Assembly (NCBI GenBank): GCA_034439915.1
Contig: JAWXBI010000132.1
Span: forward strand, 11,239 to 75,238
Length of the DNA: 64,000 nucleotides
Source: JADJLQ01 sp034439915
Lineage (GTDB): Bacteria; Bacteroidota; Bacteroidia; Chitinophagales; Saprospiraceae
Direction of reading: 5' to 3'
The position numbers and the translations under genes are program-made. This document shows positions 7,853 to 17,133 of this stretch, one piece after another. Under the pieces are notes generated by a model. It was not told the DNA's origin and made no database searches. It was given only the letters and a program-made list of their open reading frames with translations. Position 1 is the first letter of the stretch. Each line of letters begins with the position of its first letter.

Positions 7853-8917
7853 TTATAAAATCAGCATGGCATCCCCATAACTGAAAAACCGGTATTTCTT
7901 TTTTATAGCTTGCTGATAAGCTTCCATAATTAACTCCTGACCACCGAAAGCTGCGGCCATTATCAATAAACTGGACTTTGGCAGATGGAAATTAGTCAGC
8001 ATGGAATTGGCAATGCTAAAATCATATGGAGGGAAGATGAATTTATTGGTCCACCCTTCTTGCGGTTTCATCAGTCCGTGAGCCGAAACAGCCGTTTCAA
8101 TAGCCCTCATGACCGTGGTTCCAACAGCACATATTTTTTTATTGTTTTCTTTTGCCCGGTTAACCGCTTCCACGGCAGCGGCGGGTACCCTGAAATATTC
8201 AGCTTCCATCTTGTGTTTGGACAAATCTTCAACGTCGATGCTCCGGAAAGTCCCCAAACCGACATGTAAGGTGACTTCTGCAAAGTGGGCCCCTTTTATT
8301 TCGAGGCGCTTCATTAGTTCTTTTGTAAAATGAAGTCCCGCAGTAGGTGCGGCCACGGCTCCTATTTCTTTTGCATATACCGTTTGATACCGTTCTTCGT
8401 CAATGGCTTCGGCTGCACGTTTTATATATTTAGGTAGTGGGGTATGGCCCAGGATCTTGAGCTGTCCCTGGAAATCATCGTCACTTCCTTCATGGAAAAA
8501 GCGAATGGTCCTGCCGCGGCTGGTAGTATTGTCAACTACTTCCGCAACCAGGATTTCATTCCCTTTTTTATCATTAAAATAGAGTTTGTTCCCTACCCGA
8601 ATTTTTCTGGCAGGATCGACCAATACATCCCAGAGTCTGGCTTCTTTATTCAGTTCCCTGAGGAGAAAAACTTCGATTTTGGCCCCGGTTTTTTCTTTTT
8701 TACCATACATTCTGGCCGGAAAAACCTTGGTATTGTTAAAAATAAACGTATCGCCGTCACCGAAAATCGCGAGAATATCTTTGAAAGCTTTATGTTCGAT
8801 TTTACCTGAATCGCGATGCACTACCATCAATTTACTGCCGTCCCTTTCTTTAGTAGGGTATTGGGCGATGGCATCTTTGGGTAATACGAAGTTAAATTGG
8901 GAAAGTTTTGTGCGCAT
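7853..8917 (-). CDS. queA: SAM:tRNA ribosyltransferase-isomerase QueA
   Basis: Transfers and isomerises the ribosyl part of S-adenosylmethionine onto preQ1-tRNA to make epoxyqueuosine. 354 aa, normal length. Family motifs seen are ERDGSKLMVV, FIFNNTKVFPARMYG, APTAGLHFT, VTLHVGLGTFRS and the C-terminal NFHLPKSSLLIMAAAFGG. The start at 8917 matches the family N-terminus (LSQFNFVLPKDAIAQYP). It converges with the deaminase gene over a 15-base gap, which is too short for a separate terminator. Confidence 0.96.
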   Translation of the reverse strand: MRTKLSQFNFVLPKDAIAQYPTKERDGSKLMVVHRDSGKIEHKAFKDILAIFGDGDTFIFNNTKVFPARMYGKKEKTGAKIEVFLLRELNKEARLWDVLVDPARKIRVGNKLYFNDKKGNEILVAEVVDNTTSRGRTIRFFHEGSDDDFQGQLKILGHTPLPKYIKRAAEAIDEERYQTVYAKEIGAVAAPTAGLHFTKELMKRLEIKGAHFAEVTLHVGLGTFRSIDVEDLSKHKMEAEYFRVPAAAVEAVNRAKENNKKICAVGTTVMRAIETAVSAHGLMKPQEGWTNKFIFPPYDFSIANSMLTNFHLPKSSLLIMAAAFGGQELIMEAYQQAIKKKYRFFSYGDAMLIL

Positions 8918-9184
8918 ATAATCTTTTTTTACGGAAAAAGAGGTGCAAATTTACATTTATTTACCTTGATAATCAAACATTGAATTATAAATCTTTAAAA
9001 AGATAAATAAACTCGAATTGAAATCTCCCGGACTTGGCAGGCCCAAACATTGCCACTTCTAAGTCCAAATCGTCCTGAATTGCCATTTTTAAAGGAAAAA
9101 TCCGAATGTTGATCGAAAGTATGGTCAACGCAATGTATTACGGGTTAATTTAGAGCCAGGAAATTATCGTTCAATCTCAAGCCC

Positions 9185-10432
9185 ATGTTTTTTCGTCTTT
9201 TTTACGAAGGTATGCTTCAATCTATTGGCCAGCTAGCTGCTAATAAATTGCGTACTTTTTTATCCCTGTTGGGTATTACCATAGGGATTTTCTGCATCAT
9301 TGCCGTATTGTCTGCCGTGGACTCCCTGGAGGACAATATCAAAGGCAGTTTTGAAAAACTGGGGAATGATGTGCTCTATATCACCAAAATGCCCTGGAAT
9401 GAAGACCCGGATGAAAATTATTTTAAATACCTCCGGCGTCCTAATGCAACATACAAGGAATTGGAGGCCGTAAAAACCAAGGTCAAAAATGCTTCTTTAG
9501 TAGCTCTGCAGGTATTTATCGGGGGTAGTAATTTAAAGTACAAAACCAACAGTATCAGCGGAGCATTTGTTCTGGCAGTAAGTTACGATTACAATGACAT
9601 GTATAAAATAGAATATGATCACGGTCGTTTCCTTACCCCTTATGAATATGAGAGCGGAGCGGACAAAGTGATTATAGGAGCAGAAATAGCCGAAGCCTTG
9701 TTTAACAGCCTGGACCCTATCGGGAAAACGATAAAGATGAAAGATAGGAGTATGGAAGTCGTCGGGGTAATTAAAAAATCGGGAAAAGACCTGATTAACC
9801 CGGCTGATTTTGACCGCGGCGTCATAGTAGGTTTTAATACGGCAAAAAAACTGGTCAATGTCAGAAACAACCGCCTATGGGGTACCAACCTTATGGTCAA
9901 AGCTGCCGACGGGGCTGACCTGGAAGATCTGAAAGCAGAAGTGACGTCTGTCATGAAGGCAGAACGGAGGTTAAAACCCTACGAGCAGCCTAGTTTTTCA
10001 ATCAATGAAATGTCTATTTTGACCAATATCCTGGACCAATTTTTTGGGGTCCTCAACCTGGTTGGAATAGTCATAGGGTTTTTTGCTATCCTGGTAGGGA
10101 TGTTCAGTGTCGCCAATATCATGTTTGTCAGTGTCAAGGAAAGGACCAGTATTATAGGTATCAAAAAAGCGCTGGGTGCTCGCCAGTATTTTATCCTTCT
10201 GGAGTTCCTCATTGAAGCGGTGATCCTTTGCGTATTGGGAGGATTGATCGGCCTGGGCATTGTCTTCCTGACCATGAAATTATTATCCTCCGTATTTGGA
10301 TATAATATGTACCTGTCGTTTCAAAACATAGCCATCGGGGTGAGCTTGTCGGTGTTTATCGGGATATTGTCCGGGTTGATTCCTGCACTCCAGGCAGCAA
10401 GGATGGATCCGGTAGAGGCTATCCGAAAATAA
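9185..10432 (+). CDS. ABC transporter permease, MacB/FtsX type
   Basis: Membrane subunit, 415 aa, of a MacB-type mechanotransmission ABC transporter. One N-terminal membrane helix (about 20-45, LSLLGITIGIFCIIAVLSAV) is followed by a large periplasmic MacB core domain. Three C-terminal helices make up the FtsX domain (about 285-405), with VKERTSIIGIKKALGAR and the terminal ARMDPVEAIRK. These are family hallmarks. No ATPase gene is adjacent, so its partner must be elsewhere. Exported substrate unknown. Confidence 0.88.
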   Translation: MFFRLFYEGMLQSIGQLAANKLRTFLSLLGITIGIFCIIAVLSAVDSLEDNIKGSFEKLGNDVLYITKMPWNEDPDENYFKYLRRPNATYKELEAVKTKVKNASLVALQVFIGGSNLKYKTNSISGAFVLAVSYDYNDMYKIEYDHGRFLTPYEYESGADKVIIGAEIAEALFNSLDPIGKTIKMKDRSMEVVGVIKKSGKDLINPADFDRGVIVGFNTAKKLVNVRNNRLWGTNLMVKAADGADLEDLKAEVTSVMKAERRLKPYEQPSFSINEMSILTNILDQFFGVLNLVGIVIGFFAILVGMFSVANIMFVSVKERTSIIGIKKALGARQYFILLEFLIEAVILCVLGGLIGLGIVFLTMKLLSSVFGYNMYLSFQNIAIGVSLSVFIGILSGLIPALQAARMDPVEAIRK

Positions 10433-10566
10433 TAAATATAAATGTTCAGGATTACCGAGGAGTTAAAGTCCTGGAAGTAAAATTCACTTTTTTTTGAGAA
10501 GAAATGCCTCGGGAGTATACTGTTAAGATGGATCCTCCAGCTATCACCTTAATGACAAACTATAAA

Positions 10567-10592
10567 ACCATACAATAACCATATTGTATGGT
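10567..10592. terminator. Hairpin between convergent genes
   Basis: Perfect 10-bp inverted repeat accatacaat/attgtatggt around a 6-base loop, in the 228-base gap between the convergent permease and rplT genes. It is AT-rich with no clear U-run on either strand, so a terminator role is only suggested by position. Confidence 0.35.
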
Positions 10593-10660
10593 GATATAAA
10601 TAGAATTAGGTTATTATACCAAAACTGGTACTACCAGTAAGAATCTTAGTCGTGGAGTTG

Positions 10661-11005
10661 CTATTTAACCTGGGCTGCCACCGCTTTAAACGCTTCCGGG
10701 TGATTCATAGCCAAATCAGCCAATACTTTCCGGTTTAGTGTAATATTCTTAAGTGCCAGGCCATGGATTAATTTTGAATAGGACATCCCCTCCATACGGG
10801 CAGATGCGTTGATCCTGGCAATCCACAAGGCTCTGAATGCCCTTTTTTTGGCTTTACGATCCCGGTAAGCATACTTCCATGCTCTTTCCAGGGTATGCTT
10901 GGCAGCGGTGAGGATATTTCTTCTTGCACCCCAAAAGCCTTTGGTGGCTTTGAGTAGTTTTTTTCTTCTTGCCCTGGAGGCAACATGATTGACTGAACGT
11001 GGCAT
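10661..11005 (-). CDS. rplT: 50S ribosomal protein L20
   Basis: Primary 23S rRNA-binding protein essential for early 50S assembly. 114 aa, normal. It shows the basic N-terminus PRSVNHVASRARRKK, then AKGFWGARR-like TKGFWGARRNI, YRDRKAKKRAFRALWIARIN and the C-terminal L20 globular part. It is last in the conserved infC-rpmI-rplT order. I see no L20-binding autoregulatory leader that I can support. Confidence 0.97.
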   Translation of the reverse strand: MPRSVNHVASRARRKKLLKATKGFWGARRNILTAAKHTLERAWKYAYRDRKAKKRAFRALWIARINASARMEGMSYSKLIHGLALKNITLNRKVLADLAMNHPEAFKAVAAQVK

Positions 11006-11083
11006 ATTGAATTGTTTTTCGGCTTTCCAGGGATCGTGTTAAGGATACTTTGCACCTGCAGGCCGGGTTATAAATTTTCGATC

Positions 11084-11281
11084 TTACCGGAGGGCCAGTA
11101 GACGCATCACTCTTTTTTTATCTGCATCACTTACCAGCGCCATGCCCCTGTTGGATAATTTGGCTTTTTTGGATTTTTGTCTCAGCCGATGGGATTTGTT
11201 CGCCTGAAACCGCTTTATCTTACCCGTTCCAGTGACGCGAAAGCGCTTTTTGGCACTGGAATTTGTTTTCATTTTTGGCAT
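11084..11281 (-). CDS. rpmI: 50S ribosomal protein L35
   Basis: Small basic 50S protein, 65 aa. The N-terminus MPKMKTNSSAKKRFRVTGTG and the SHRLRQKSKKAKL segment are diagnostic of L35. It sits between infC and rplT, 78 bases before rplT and 77 bases after infC, in the standard operon. Confidence 0.97.
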   Translation of the reverse strand: MPKMKTNSSAKKRFRVTGTGKIKRFQANKSHRLRQKSKKAKLSNRGMALVSDADKKRVMRLLALR

Positions 11282-11358
11282 ACTGCTTATTTAAAAAGTG
11301 CGGCAAAGATAGCTTTTTAAGCTTATCCTGCCAAAAATTATTTTGAAATGAATGGGGG

Positions 11359-11970
11359 TTATTTTTTTACCGAGCCTTTCCGGGGGGCGAGGAGGATAAA
11401 CATTTTTTTCCCTTCCAATTTTGGCAGGGCTTCTGTAGAAGCAATGTCTTCCAGTTCTTTAATAAATTTTAGTAACAATAACTCGCCCCGGTCTTTAAAA
11501 ACCACACTCCGGCCTTTAAAAAACACATAAGCCCTGACTTTGGACCCTTCCTGGATGAAGTTACGGGCATGTTTGAGCTTAAATTCAAAATCATGATCGT
11601 CGGTATTGGGCCCAAACCGGATTTCTTTGACCTCAGCTTTGATTGCCTTCGCCTTGAGTTCTTTTTCCTTTTTTTCTTTTTGAGACAGATATTTGTTGAC
11701 GTCTATAATCCGGCATACTGGAGGGTCTGCATTGGGTGAAATTTCCACCAGGTCGAGGTTTAATTGTTCAGCCCATCGCAATGCTTGCCGGGTTGGATAT
11801 ACCCCTGGTTGAAGCGGGGGCTCGTTATCTATGATTAATTCGTTTAGATTTTCACCGACTAACCGGATCTCAGGGACCCTGATTTCCGCATTTATTTTGA
11901 ATCCATAATCTTTTTTAATCGGTGCCCTGTTAAAAGGCATACGGGGTCTAAAGGTGGGTTTTTGCTGCAA
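11359..11970 (-). CDS. infC: Translation initiation factor IF-3
   Basis: Binds the 30S subunit and polices start-codon and initiator tRNA selection. 203 aa. The N-domain motif INAEIRVPEIRLVGENLNE is followed by GVYPTRQALRWAEQLNLDLV. The linker is Lys-rich, and the C-domain carries EIRFGPNTDDHDFEFKLKHA and KVRAYVFFKGR. A 20-residue basic N-terminal extension (QQKPTFRPRMPFNR) precedes the conserved core. The ATG at 11970 is the only good upstream start I see; many infC genes use rare starts, so a later start is possible. Confidence 0.95.
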   Translation of the reverse strand: MQQKPTFRPRMPFNRAPIKKDYGFKINAEIRVPEIRLVGENLNELIIDNEPPLQPGVYPTRQALRWAEQLNLDLVEISPNADPPVCRIIDVNKYLSQKEKKEKELKAKAIKAEVKEIRFGPNTDDHDFEFKLKHARNFIQEGSKVRAYVFFKGRSVVFKDRGELLLLKFIKELEDIASTEALPKLEGKKMFILLAPRKGSVKK

Positions 11971-12120
11971 GTTGATTTTTTTTAATGAATTTAATTTTTT
12001 GATTAATTATTAAATGATTAGTCCTGGGCAGGGAAATTTATCCGAGCAATAGCTCCTGATGATCCCAGCACTGGAAATCTTTTCACAAAGTTAAAAATAT
12101 TTTCATCAGGAACAGACAAT

Positions 12121-14652
12121 CTAATGAGCGGCCTCTTTGAACAGCATAATTTTTAGACCTGTTTTTTCCTCGTTCAATACAGCCTCGAGTACAGACCCCT
12201 CTTCCGGGCCTTCGTTAAGTATAAATTCAGCTAGTGGGTCTTCTATGTATTTCTGGATTGCCCGGTTTAGAGGACGTGCTCCAAATTGAGGATCATATCC
12301 TTTTTCGGCTACAAATTTTTTGGCTTCTTCACTTAGTTTCAATTCATAATTGAGATTACCCAGCCTTTTTGCGAGCCCGTTTAATGAAAGATCGATGATT
12401 TGGAATATCTGATCCTCCGATAAGCTGTTAAAAATAATGACATCATCGATCCGGTTGAGAAATTCCGGGGAAAAGGTCTTTTTTAAGGCACCTTGAATTA
12501 CCGATTTGGTATTGTCTTCGGAAGCTTCCTGCCGGGCTTTGGTAGCAAAGCCAACTCCCTGACCGAAGTCCTTTAATTGACGTACACCAATATTGGAAGT
12601 CATGATGATCATGGTATTTTTGAAATCTATCTTACGACCCAATCCATCGGTGAGCAAACCATCATCCAATACCTGAAGCAAAATATTATAAATATCGGGA
12701 TGTGCTTTTTCAATTTCATCCAGCAGGATCACGGAGTACGGTTTACGCCTAACTTTTTCAGTTAGCTGTCCGCCTTCTTCGTAACCCACATATCCCGGAG
12801 GTGCCCCGATCAGTCGGCTTACTGAGAATTTCTCCATGTATTCACTCATATCGATCCGTATCAGGGACTCGTCATTGTCAAACAGGTACCGGGCCAATGC
12901 TTTAGCCAATTCCGTTTTTCCGACCCCTGTAGGACCCAGGAATATAAAAGTGCCAATAGGCTTTTTAGGATCTTTTAGACCTACCCGATTTCGTTGAATA
13001 GCTTTGGTTATCTTCTCAATTGCCTCATCTTGCCCGATGATTACTTTTTTCATATCATCAGTCATATTGACCAGACGTTTGCTTTCACTTTGGGCGACCC
13101 GTTTGACAGGTATACCCGTCATCATAGCGATTATTTCGGCGATATCGTCCGTATCCACCGGGTATTTTTTGACTTTGGCTTCTTCTTCCCATTGTTCTTT
13201 GGCAGTTTCCAGTTTAGCCTGCAATTTAGATTCGGTATCCCGGTATTCGGCTGCTTTCTCGTATTGTTGATTTTTTACTGCGCTGTTTTTTAATTCCTTG
13301 ATCGACTCGATTTTTTGTTCGATTTCTTCAATATGTTTGGGTACATGGATGTTTTTGAGGTGGACACGGGCACCCACTTCATCCAACACGTCGATGGCTT
13401 TATCCGGTAAAAAACGATCGGTGATATACCGGTCGCTCAGTTTTACACAAGCCTTAACGGCATCATCCGAATAGTTGACATTGTGAAAATCTTCGTATTT
13501 GGATTTGATATTATGGAGTATGGCAATGGCTTCGTCCGCACTGGGTGGGTCCACCAATACTTTTTGAAAACGTCGGTCTAAAGCTCCGTCTTTTTCGATA
13601 TATTGACGGTATTCATCGAGGGTAGAAGCCCCGATGCATTGTAATTCACCTCTGGCGAGTGCAGGTTTGAAAATATTGGATGCATCCAGGGAGCCTGTAG
13701 CCCCTCCTGCTCCAACAATAGTGTGGATTTCATCTATGAAGAGGATTACGTCCCTTGATTTTTCCAATTCGTTCATGATCGCTTTCATCCGCTCTTCAAA
13801 CTGTCCACGATATTTTGTACCGGCCACCAGGGCTGCCAGGTCGAGCATCACAATTCTTTTATTGTATAGGGTGCGGCTAACTTTCTTTTGAATAATCCGC
13901 AGTGCCAATCCCTCCACAATTGCCGTCTTTCCAACACCTGGTTCACCAATCAGAATCGGGTTGTTTTTTTTGCGACGGCTAAGGATTTGAGATACCCGTT
14001 CAATTTCATTTTCCCTTCCGACGATTGGATCCAGTTTGTCTTCCTCGGCGAGTCGGGTGATATCCCTGCCAAAATTGTCCAGCACCGGGGTGCGTGACTT
14101 GGTACTGCCTTTTCGTGGAAACTTGGCCGAACCTTCTTCTTCAAAATTGGATTCAGATTCACTCTGAGCCTGGGCAAAATAATCACTGTTGGCCAGGTCC
14201 TGTTCCTGAATAACGTATTGTAGTTCGGAGCGGAAAGTTTCATAGTCGACGTCAAGCTCACCCAAAATACGGGTGGCTTCGCTGTCTTTATGTTTTAATA
14301 TGGACAGCATAAGGTGTTCCGGGGCAACGGTGTCCTGTTTCATTTCCTTTGCTTCCAGGTGACTTAAACGATATATCCTTTCTGCATGTTTGCTCAAGGG
14401 CAAATCTTCCCTGACTGCTGAGGCAGGTGGGTTATTGGCCAGTTCTTTTTGCAGCACTTTTTCTAATTTATATTTTAATTCAGTACAATCGACTTCGAGA
14501 CTTTCCAGCACTTTTACGACCAGATTATCTTTGTCTTTGAGCAGACCGAGCAGAAAATGTTCAGTCCCGACAAAATCATGTCTTAATCGATTGGCTTCTT
14601 CACGGCTTTTGCGAATAACATCTTGAAATTGAGGTGATCTTTTATTACTCAT
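12121..14652 (-). CDS. clpC: AAA+ unfoldase ClpC
   Basis: ATP-driven unfoldase that feeds ClpP or disaggregates proteins. 843 aa. Two Clp-N repeats cover residues 1-145 (FVGTEHFLLGLL, APEHLMLSILK). AAA-1 has Walker A GEPGVGKT near 235 and Walker B ILFIDEIHT. The middle domain around 420-480 has a UVR-like YEKAAEYRD coiled coil, shorter than the ClpB M domain. AAA-2 has GPTGVGKT near 575 and VILLDEIEKAHPD. The short M domain marks ClpC, not ClpB. It is a single gene, divergent from the STAS gene. Confidence 0.95.
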   Translation of the reverse strand: MSNKRSPQFQDVIRKSREEANRLRHDFVGTEHFLLGLLKDKDNLVVKVLESLEVDCTELKYKLEKVLQKELANNPPASAVREDLPLSKHAERIYRLSHLEAKEMKQDTVAPEHLMLSILKHKDSEATRILGELDVDYETFRSELQYVIQEQDLANSDYFAQAQSESESNFEEEGSAKFPRKGSTKSRTPVLDNFGRDITRLAEEDKLDPIVGRENEIERVSQILSRRKKNNPILIGEPGVGKTAIVEGLALRIIQKKVSRTLYNKRIVMLDLAALVAGTKYRGQFEERMKAIMNELEKSRDVILFIDEIHTIVGAGGATGSLDASNIFKPALARGELQCIGASTLDEYRQYIEKDGALDRRFQKVLVDPPSADEAIAILHNIKSKYEDFHNVNYSDDAVKACVKLSDRYITDRFLPDKAIDVLDEVGARVHLKNIHVPKHIEEIEQKIESIKELKNSAVKNQQYEKAAEYRDTESKLQAKLETAKEQWEEEAKVKKYPVDTDDIAEIIAMMTGIPVKRVAQSESKRLVNMTDDMKKVIIGQDEAIEKITKAIQRNRVGLKDPKKPIGTFIFLGPTGVGKTELAKALARYLFDNDESLIRIDMSEYMEKFSVSRLIGAPPGYVGYEEGGQLTEKVRRKPYSVILLDEIEKAHPDIYNILLQVLDDGLLTDGLGRKIDFKNTMIIMTSNIGVRQLKDFGQGVGFATKARQEASEDNTKSVIQGALKKTFSPEFLNRIDDVIIFNSLSEDQIFQIIDLSLNGLAKRLGNLNYELKLSEEAKKFVAEKGYDPQFGARPLNRAIQKYIEDPLAEFILNEGPEEGSVLEAVLNEEKTGLKIMLFKEAAH

Positions 14653-14855
14653 CGGTAAATTTTAATGGTCAAACAAGTATACGGTTTTCAACACAGATCC
14701 GCAAATCAAATTGTGGAGAGTGTATCAACTTAAATAGGAAACAAATAATTAGAAAAATCTTTCATTTTTCCGAAAATATTAAATTAACTCTAACATTCTA
14801 CATACTTTCCTTTCCCATTCCTAAAAAATACTATCAAAATTGAGCCCAATCCCGA

Positions 14856-14881
14856 TTTGTAGCCAAAAAAATCTAATTTTG
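14856..14881 (+). promoter_or_regulatory. Candidate promoter of STAS-rnz operon
   Basis: TAATTTTG at 14874-14881 fits the Bacteroidota -7 element TAnnTTTG and stands 22 bases before the STAS start codon. A TTTG at 14856-14859 is 14 bases upstream, closer than the usual 17-23, so the -33 half is doubtful. Confidence 0.35.
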
Positions 14882-14903
14882 CGGTTTAAAATGACGAAAT
14901 GAC

Positions 14904-15287
14904 ATGAAATACTCAATAGATAAAGAAGACCGTTATGCCATTTTAAAGTTAAATGAAGAAAATTTGAATTCACTGATTGCCCCTGATTTAAAATCTGAAT
15001 TTATTTTTTTAAGAAATGAAGGGGTCAGAAACCTCATTCTGGACCTTGGTCAGGTAAAATATGTAGATTCATCCGGCTTGTCTTCTATATTGACAGCCAA
15101 TAGATTATGGAAAGATTTTGGTTCTTTTATAGTCACAGGCATACATCATGCCCCGGTTCAAAAACTGATTGAAATCTCCAGGTTGGAAACCATACTCAAC
15201 CTGGTGCCCAGCGTCCAGGAATCGATAGAATTTGCAATGATGGAGGATCTTCAAAAGGAATTGGAAGAGGGGAGTGAAGAACAGTAA
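14904..15287 (+). CDS. STAS-domain anti-anti-sigma-like protein
   Basis: 127-aa STAS domain of the SpoIIAA/RsbV type. The phosphorylation loop is YVDSSGLSSIL, with the candidate Ser at residues 56-57 after Asp55. The C-terminal tail (FAMMEDLQKELEEGSEEQ) is acidic and beyond the fold. Classic members bind an anti-sigma kinase, but no RsbW-like kinase or PP2C gene is present here. It lies 15 bases before rnz on the same strand, an arrangement suggesting one transcript. Confidence 0.88.
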   Translation: MKYSIDKEDRYAILKLNEENLNSLIAPDLKSEFIFLRNEGVRNLILDLGQVKYVDSSGLSSILTANRLWKDFGSFIVTGIHHAPVQKLIEISRLETILNLVPSVQESIEFAMMEDLQKELEEGSEEQ

Positions 15288-15302
15288 GTACTTAAGACAG
15301 TC

Positions 15303-16217
15303 ATGTCAAAATTTGAAGTACTGATTCTTGGCAGCAGCTCTGCCCTCCCGGCATATGGCCGTCATCCGGCATCCCAATTACTCAATATCCACGAAAATCA
15401 TCTTTTGATTGATTGTGGAGAAGGGGCCCAGTCCAGGTTGGTTTACTATGGACAAAAGCTGCACCGGATCCGTCATATCTTTATATCCCATTTGCATGGT
15501 GACCATTATTTTGGCCTTCCAGGTATTTTAACATCTTTAAATTTATTGGGTAGAAAAGACCCTTTGGATATCTATTGCCCTCCTGGATTACAGGACCTGA
15601 TCCTCGAAATGGTCAGATTGGGACAGGGAGAAATGCGATACACCATTCAATGGCATATATTGAACCACTCTGGGAAAAAACGAATACTGGATACTTCGGG
15701 TTTTGAAGTATTTGCTTTTCCTTTAAAACACAGGATCACCACCTATGGTTTTCTGTTTGCTGAGAAAATCAGATTAAGAAATATGAAAGTAGAAATGCTG
15801 CCGGCTCTTGAATCCAATCCTGAACTAATCCGTTTATTAAAAACAGGCCTGGATGTCAAGGACCCGTCAGGAAATTTATACCGGGCGGCAGATTATACGT
15901 ATGAACCACCTCAACCCCGGAAGTACGCCTATATTTCAGATACCCTGTATTCCCCTGATATTATACCGTATCTCCAGGGAGTTGACCTATTGTATCATGA
16001 AAGCACCTACATGACCAACCATAGTGAAAAAGCTGCAGAAAATTTCCATAGTACTGCATTTCAAGCCGCTCAGATCGCCACCCATGCAAAGGCAAAAAAA
16101 CTAATAATTGGCCATTTCTCTTCCCGGTATAAAACATTGGAAGAATTATTAAAAGAGGCGGTGGCTATATTTCCAGATTCATCACTTGCACTGGAGGGAG
16201 AAAATTTCATCATCTGA
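15303..16217 (+). CDS. rnz: Ribonuclease Z
   Basis: Metallo-beta-lactamase-fold endonuclease that trims tRNA 3' trailers before CCA addition. This fits the nearby tRNA-Lys, which has no encoded CCA. 304 aa, the short (tRNase Z-S) form. The zinc motif SHLHGDH is at residues 62-68, further ligands lie in FPLKHRITTYGF and YISDTLYSP, and the C-terminal motif is KLIIGHFSSRY. The start at 15303 gives the usual N-terminus FEVLILGSSSALP. Confidence 0.95.
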   Translation: MSKFEVLILGSSSALPAYGRHPASQLLNIHENHLLIDCGEGAQSRLVYYGQKLHRIRHIFISHLHGDHYFGLPGILTSLNLLGRKDPLDIYCPPGLQDLILEMVRLGQGEMRYTIQWHILNHSGKKRILDTSGFEVFAFPLKHRITTYGFLFAEKIRLRNMKVEMLPALESNPELIRLLKTGLDVKDPSGNLYRAADYTYEPPQPRKYAYISDTLYSPDIIPYLQGVDLLYHESTYMTNHSEKAAENFHSTAFQAAQIATHAKAKKLIIGHFSSRYKTLEELLKEAVAIFPDSSLALEGENFII

Positions 16218-16230
16218 ATATTGTTTAACC

Positions 16231-16255
16231 CAATTTTTGCAGTCGGCAAAAATTG
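16231..16255 (+). terminator. Stem-loop after rnz
   Basis: Perfect 10-bp stem caatttttgc/gcaaaaattg with the 5-base loop agtcg, 13 bases after the rnz stop and followed by CTCTT. Position and shape suit a terminator, although the trailing U-run is weak. Confidence 0.5.
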
Positions 16256-16275
16256 CTCTTCGTGCCGAACGATAG

Positions 16276-16321
16276 ATTTTGCAGTCAACTGCAAAATTCC
16301 ATCTAACGCAAAATTCCATCT
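16276..16321. repeat. Second hairpin with short tandem repeat
   Basis: Perfect 10-bp inverted repeat attttgcagt/actgcaaaat (16276-16285 and 16288-16297) with only two bases between. Its right arm runs into two direct copies of gcaaaattccatct (16291-16304 and 16308-16321). It shares the TTTTGCAGT core with the hairpin at 16231-16255, so the two look like duplicated or decayed copies of one palindromic unit. Confidence 0.6.
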
Positions 16322-16495
16322 CACTAGTCGTATTGGTTTGTAGATGAGGGAATAATTCATTACTATTTATTTGCATTTGTTCTATTGATTTTGAAATATT
16401 CCACAGGCACATTAAAAAATGAGCAACTCCTGGTTAACATGGGTTCCGTGGTGTAGGCACTGTCATTTTGGTAAAAAAATACCCCTAATATCCCT

Positions 16496-16646
16496 GTGCC
16501 AGGCTTGTCGCAGGTGCAGCATCCGGCAAATCATGAAGTCGTAAATAGATTTTCAATACAAGCATTTTAATCGGATAAGGTACTTCCATAAACTTTATAA
16601 CTTCAACTTTATATATGAAAGGGCGTACCTACGGCAAGCCTGGCAC
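16496..16646. repeat. Imperfect 22-bp inverted repeat pair
   Basis: gtgccaggcttgtcgcaggtgc at 16496-16517 is (19 of 22 positions) the reverse complement of 16625-16646, with 107 bases between. The inner part caagcctggcac is perfect over 12 bases. The ends resemble terminal repeats of a very short non-coding element, or a decayed insertion; no transposase remnant is visible between them. Confidence 0.55.
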
Positions 16647-16768
16647 GCCATATATACCCATACGTGTTTTTGCCTATAGTAAATCCCTATGGGATAGAAG
16701 GATTTATTACATTTTATAACCGAAGTTTGTAAGCCAATATTCAGAACTGGCGATGTACAGGCCTCAGT
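16622..16768. repeat. Direct repeat copy 1 (~147 bp)
   Basis: First of two tandem intergenic copies. Shared landmarks in order are a TACCTAC segment, GCACGCC, TACGTGTTTTTGCCTATAGT, the palindromic ATCCCTATGGGAT, CCAATATTCAGAACTG and GGCCTCAGT. By eye identity to copy 2 is roughly 80 percent with a few indels. It is non-coding in all frames. Confidence 0.75.
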
Positions 16769-16778
16769 ATGTATGACA

Positions 16779-16918
16779 GCGCCTACCTACAGCACGCCGT
16801 ATTTAATCTTACGTGTTTTTACCTATAGTAAATCCCTACGGGATAGAAAGATGGAATACATTTTCTAGCCGAAGGTTGTAAACCAATATTCAGAACTGCC
16901 TATGTAAAGGCCTCAGTG
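16779..16918. repeat. Direct repeat copy 2 (~140 bp)
   Basis: Second copy, starting ten bases after the first ends. It carries the variant palindrome ATCCCTACGGGAT and ends in the same GGCCTCAGT. The compensatory look of the palindrome (CTATGGGAT versus CTACGGGAT keeps most pairing) hints at a structured RNA or DNA element rather than coding sequence. Confidence 0.75.
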
Positions 16919-17133
16919 GCTTGAGAATTTTTTTTAGATGCTTTAGATGTGGTTACTTTGCAAGAGCTGTACCAGGAGCAATGCGTAAAGTTAGTTGGTA
17001 AACTCTACAAGTTGCTTGTAGCTGAATTCTGGGTTTAATCCAACGGATTGAAAAAACGGTGAAGACCTGTTGGGGCCATTACCAATCTTATTGTCAATCA
17101 AACGTATAAAGGATAAGAAAGATGTAAAAGAAG

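Larger units (their letters stand above)
16218..17133. other. Gene-free intergenic stretch
   Basis: 916 bases between rnz and tRNA-Lys with no supportable gene. It holds the two hairpins (16231-16297), the 22-bp inverted repeat pair and the two ~140-bp direct repeats listed separately. From about 16920 to 17130 I see nothing defined: a 36-codon open stretch without a start codon (16925-17038) looks protein-like by eye but is too short to claim. Confidence 0.7.

Noticed and set aside
10433..10660. L20 autoregulatory leader RNA
   Set aside because: This gap is downstream of rplT, not upstream of infC, and has only a simple AT-rich hairpin.
16622..16918. Insertion sequence with transposase remnant
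   Set aside because: No transposase residues in any frame; only non-coding repeats are present.
16925..17038. Protein-like open stretch after the direct repeats (LQELYQEQCVKLVGKLYKLL)
   Set aside because: No start codon after an upstream TGA, only 36 codons, and no recognised family; could be a decayed fragment but cannot be supported.
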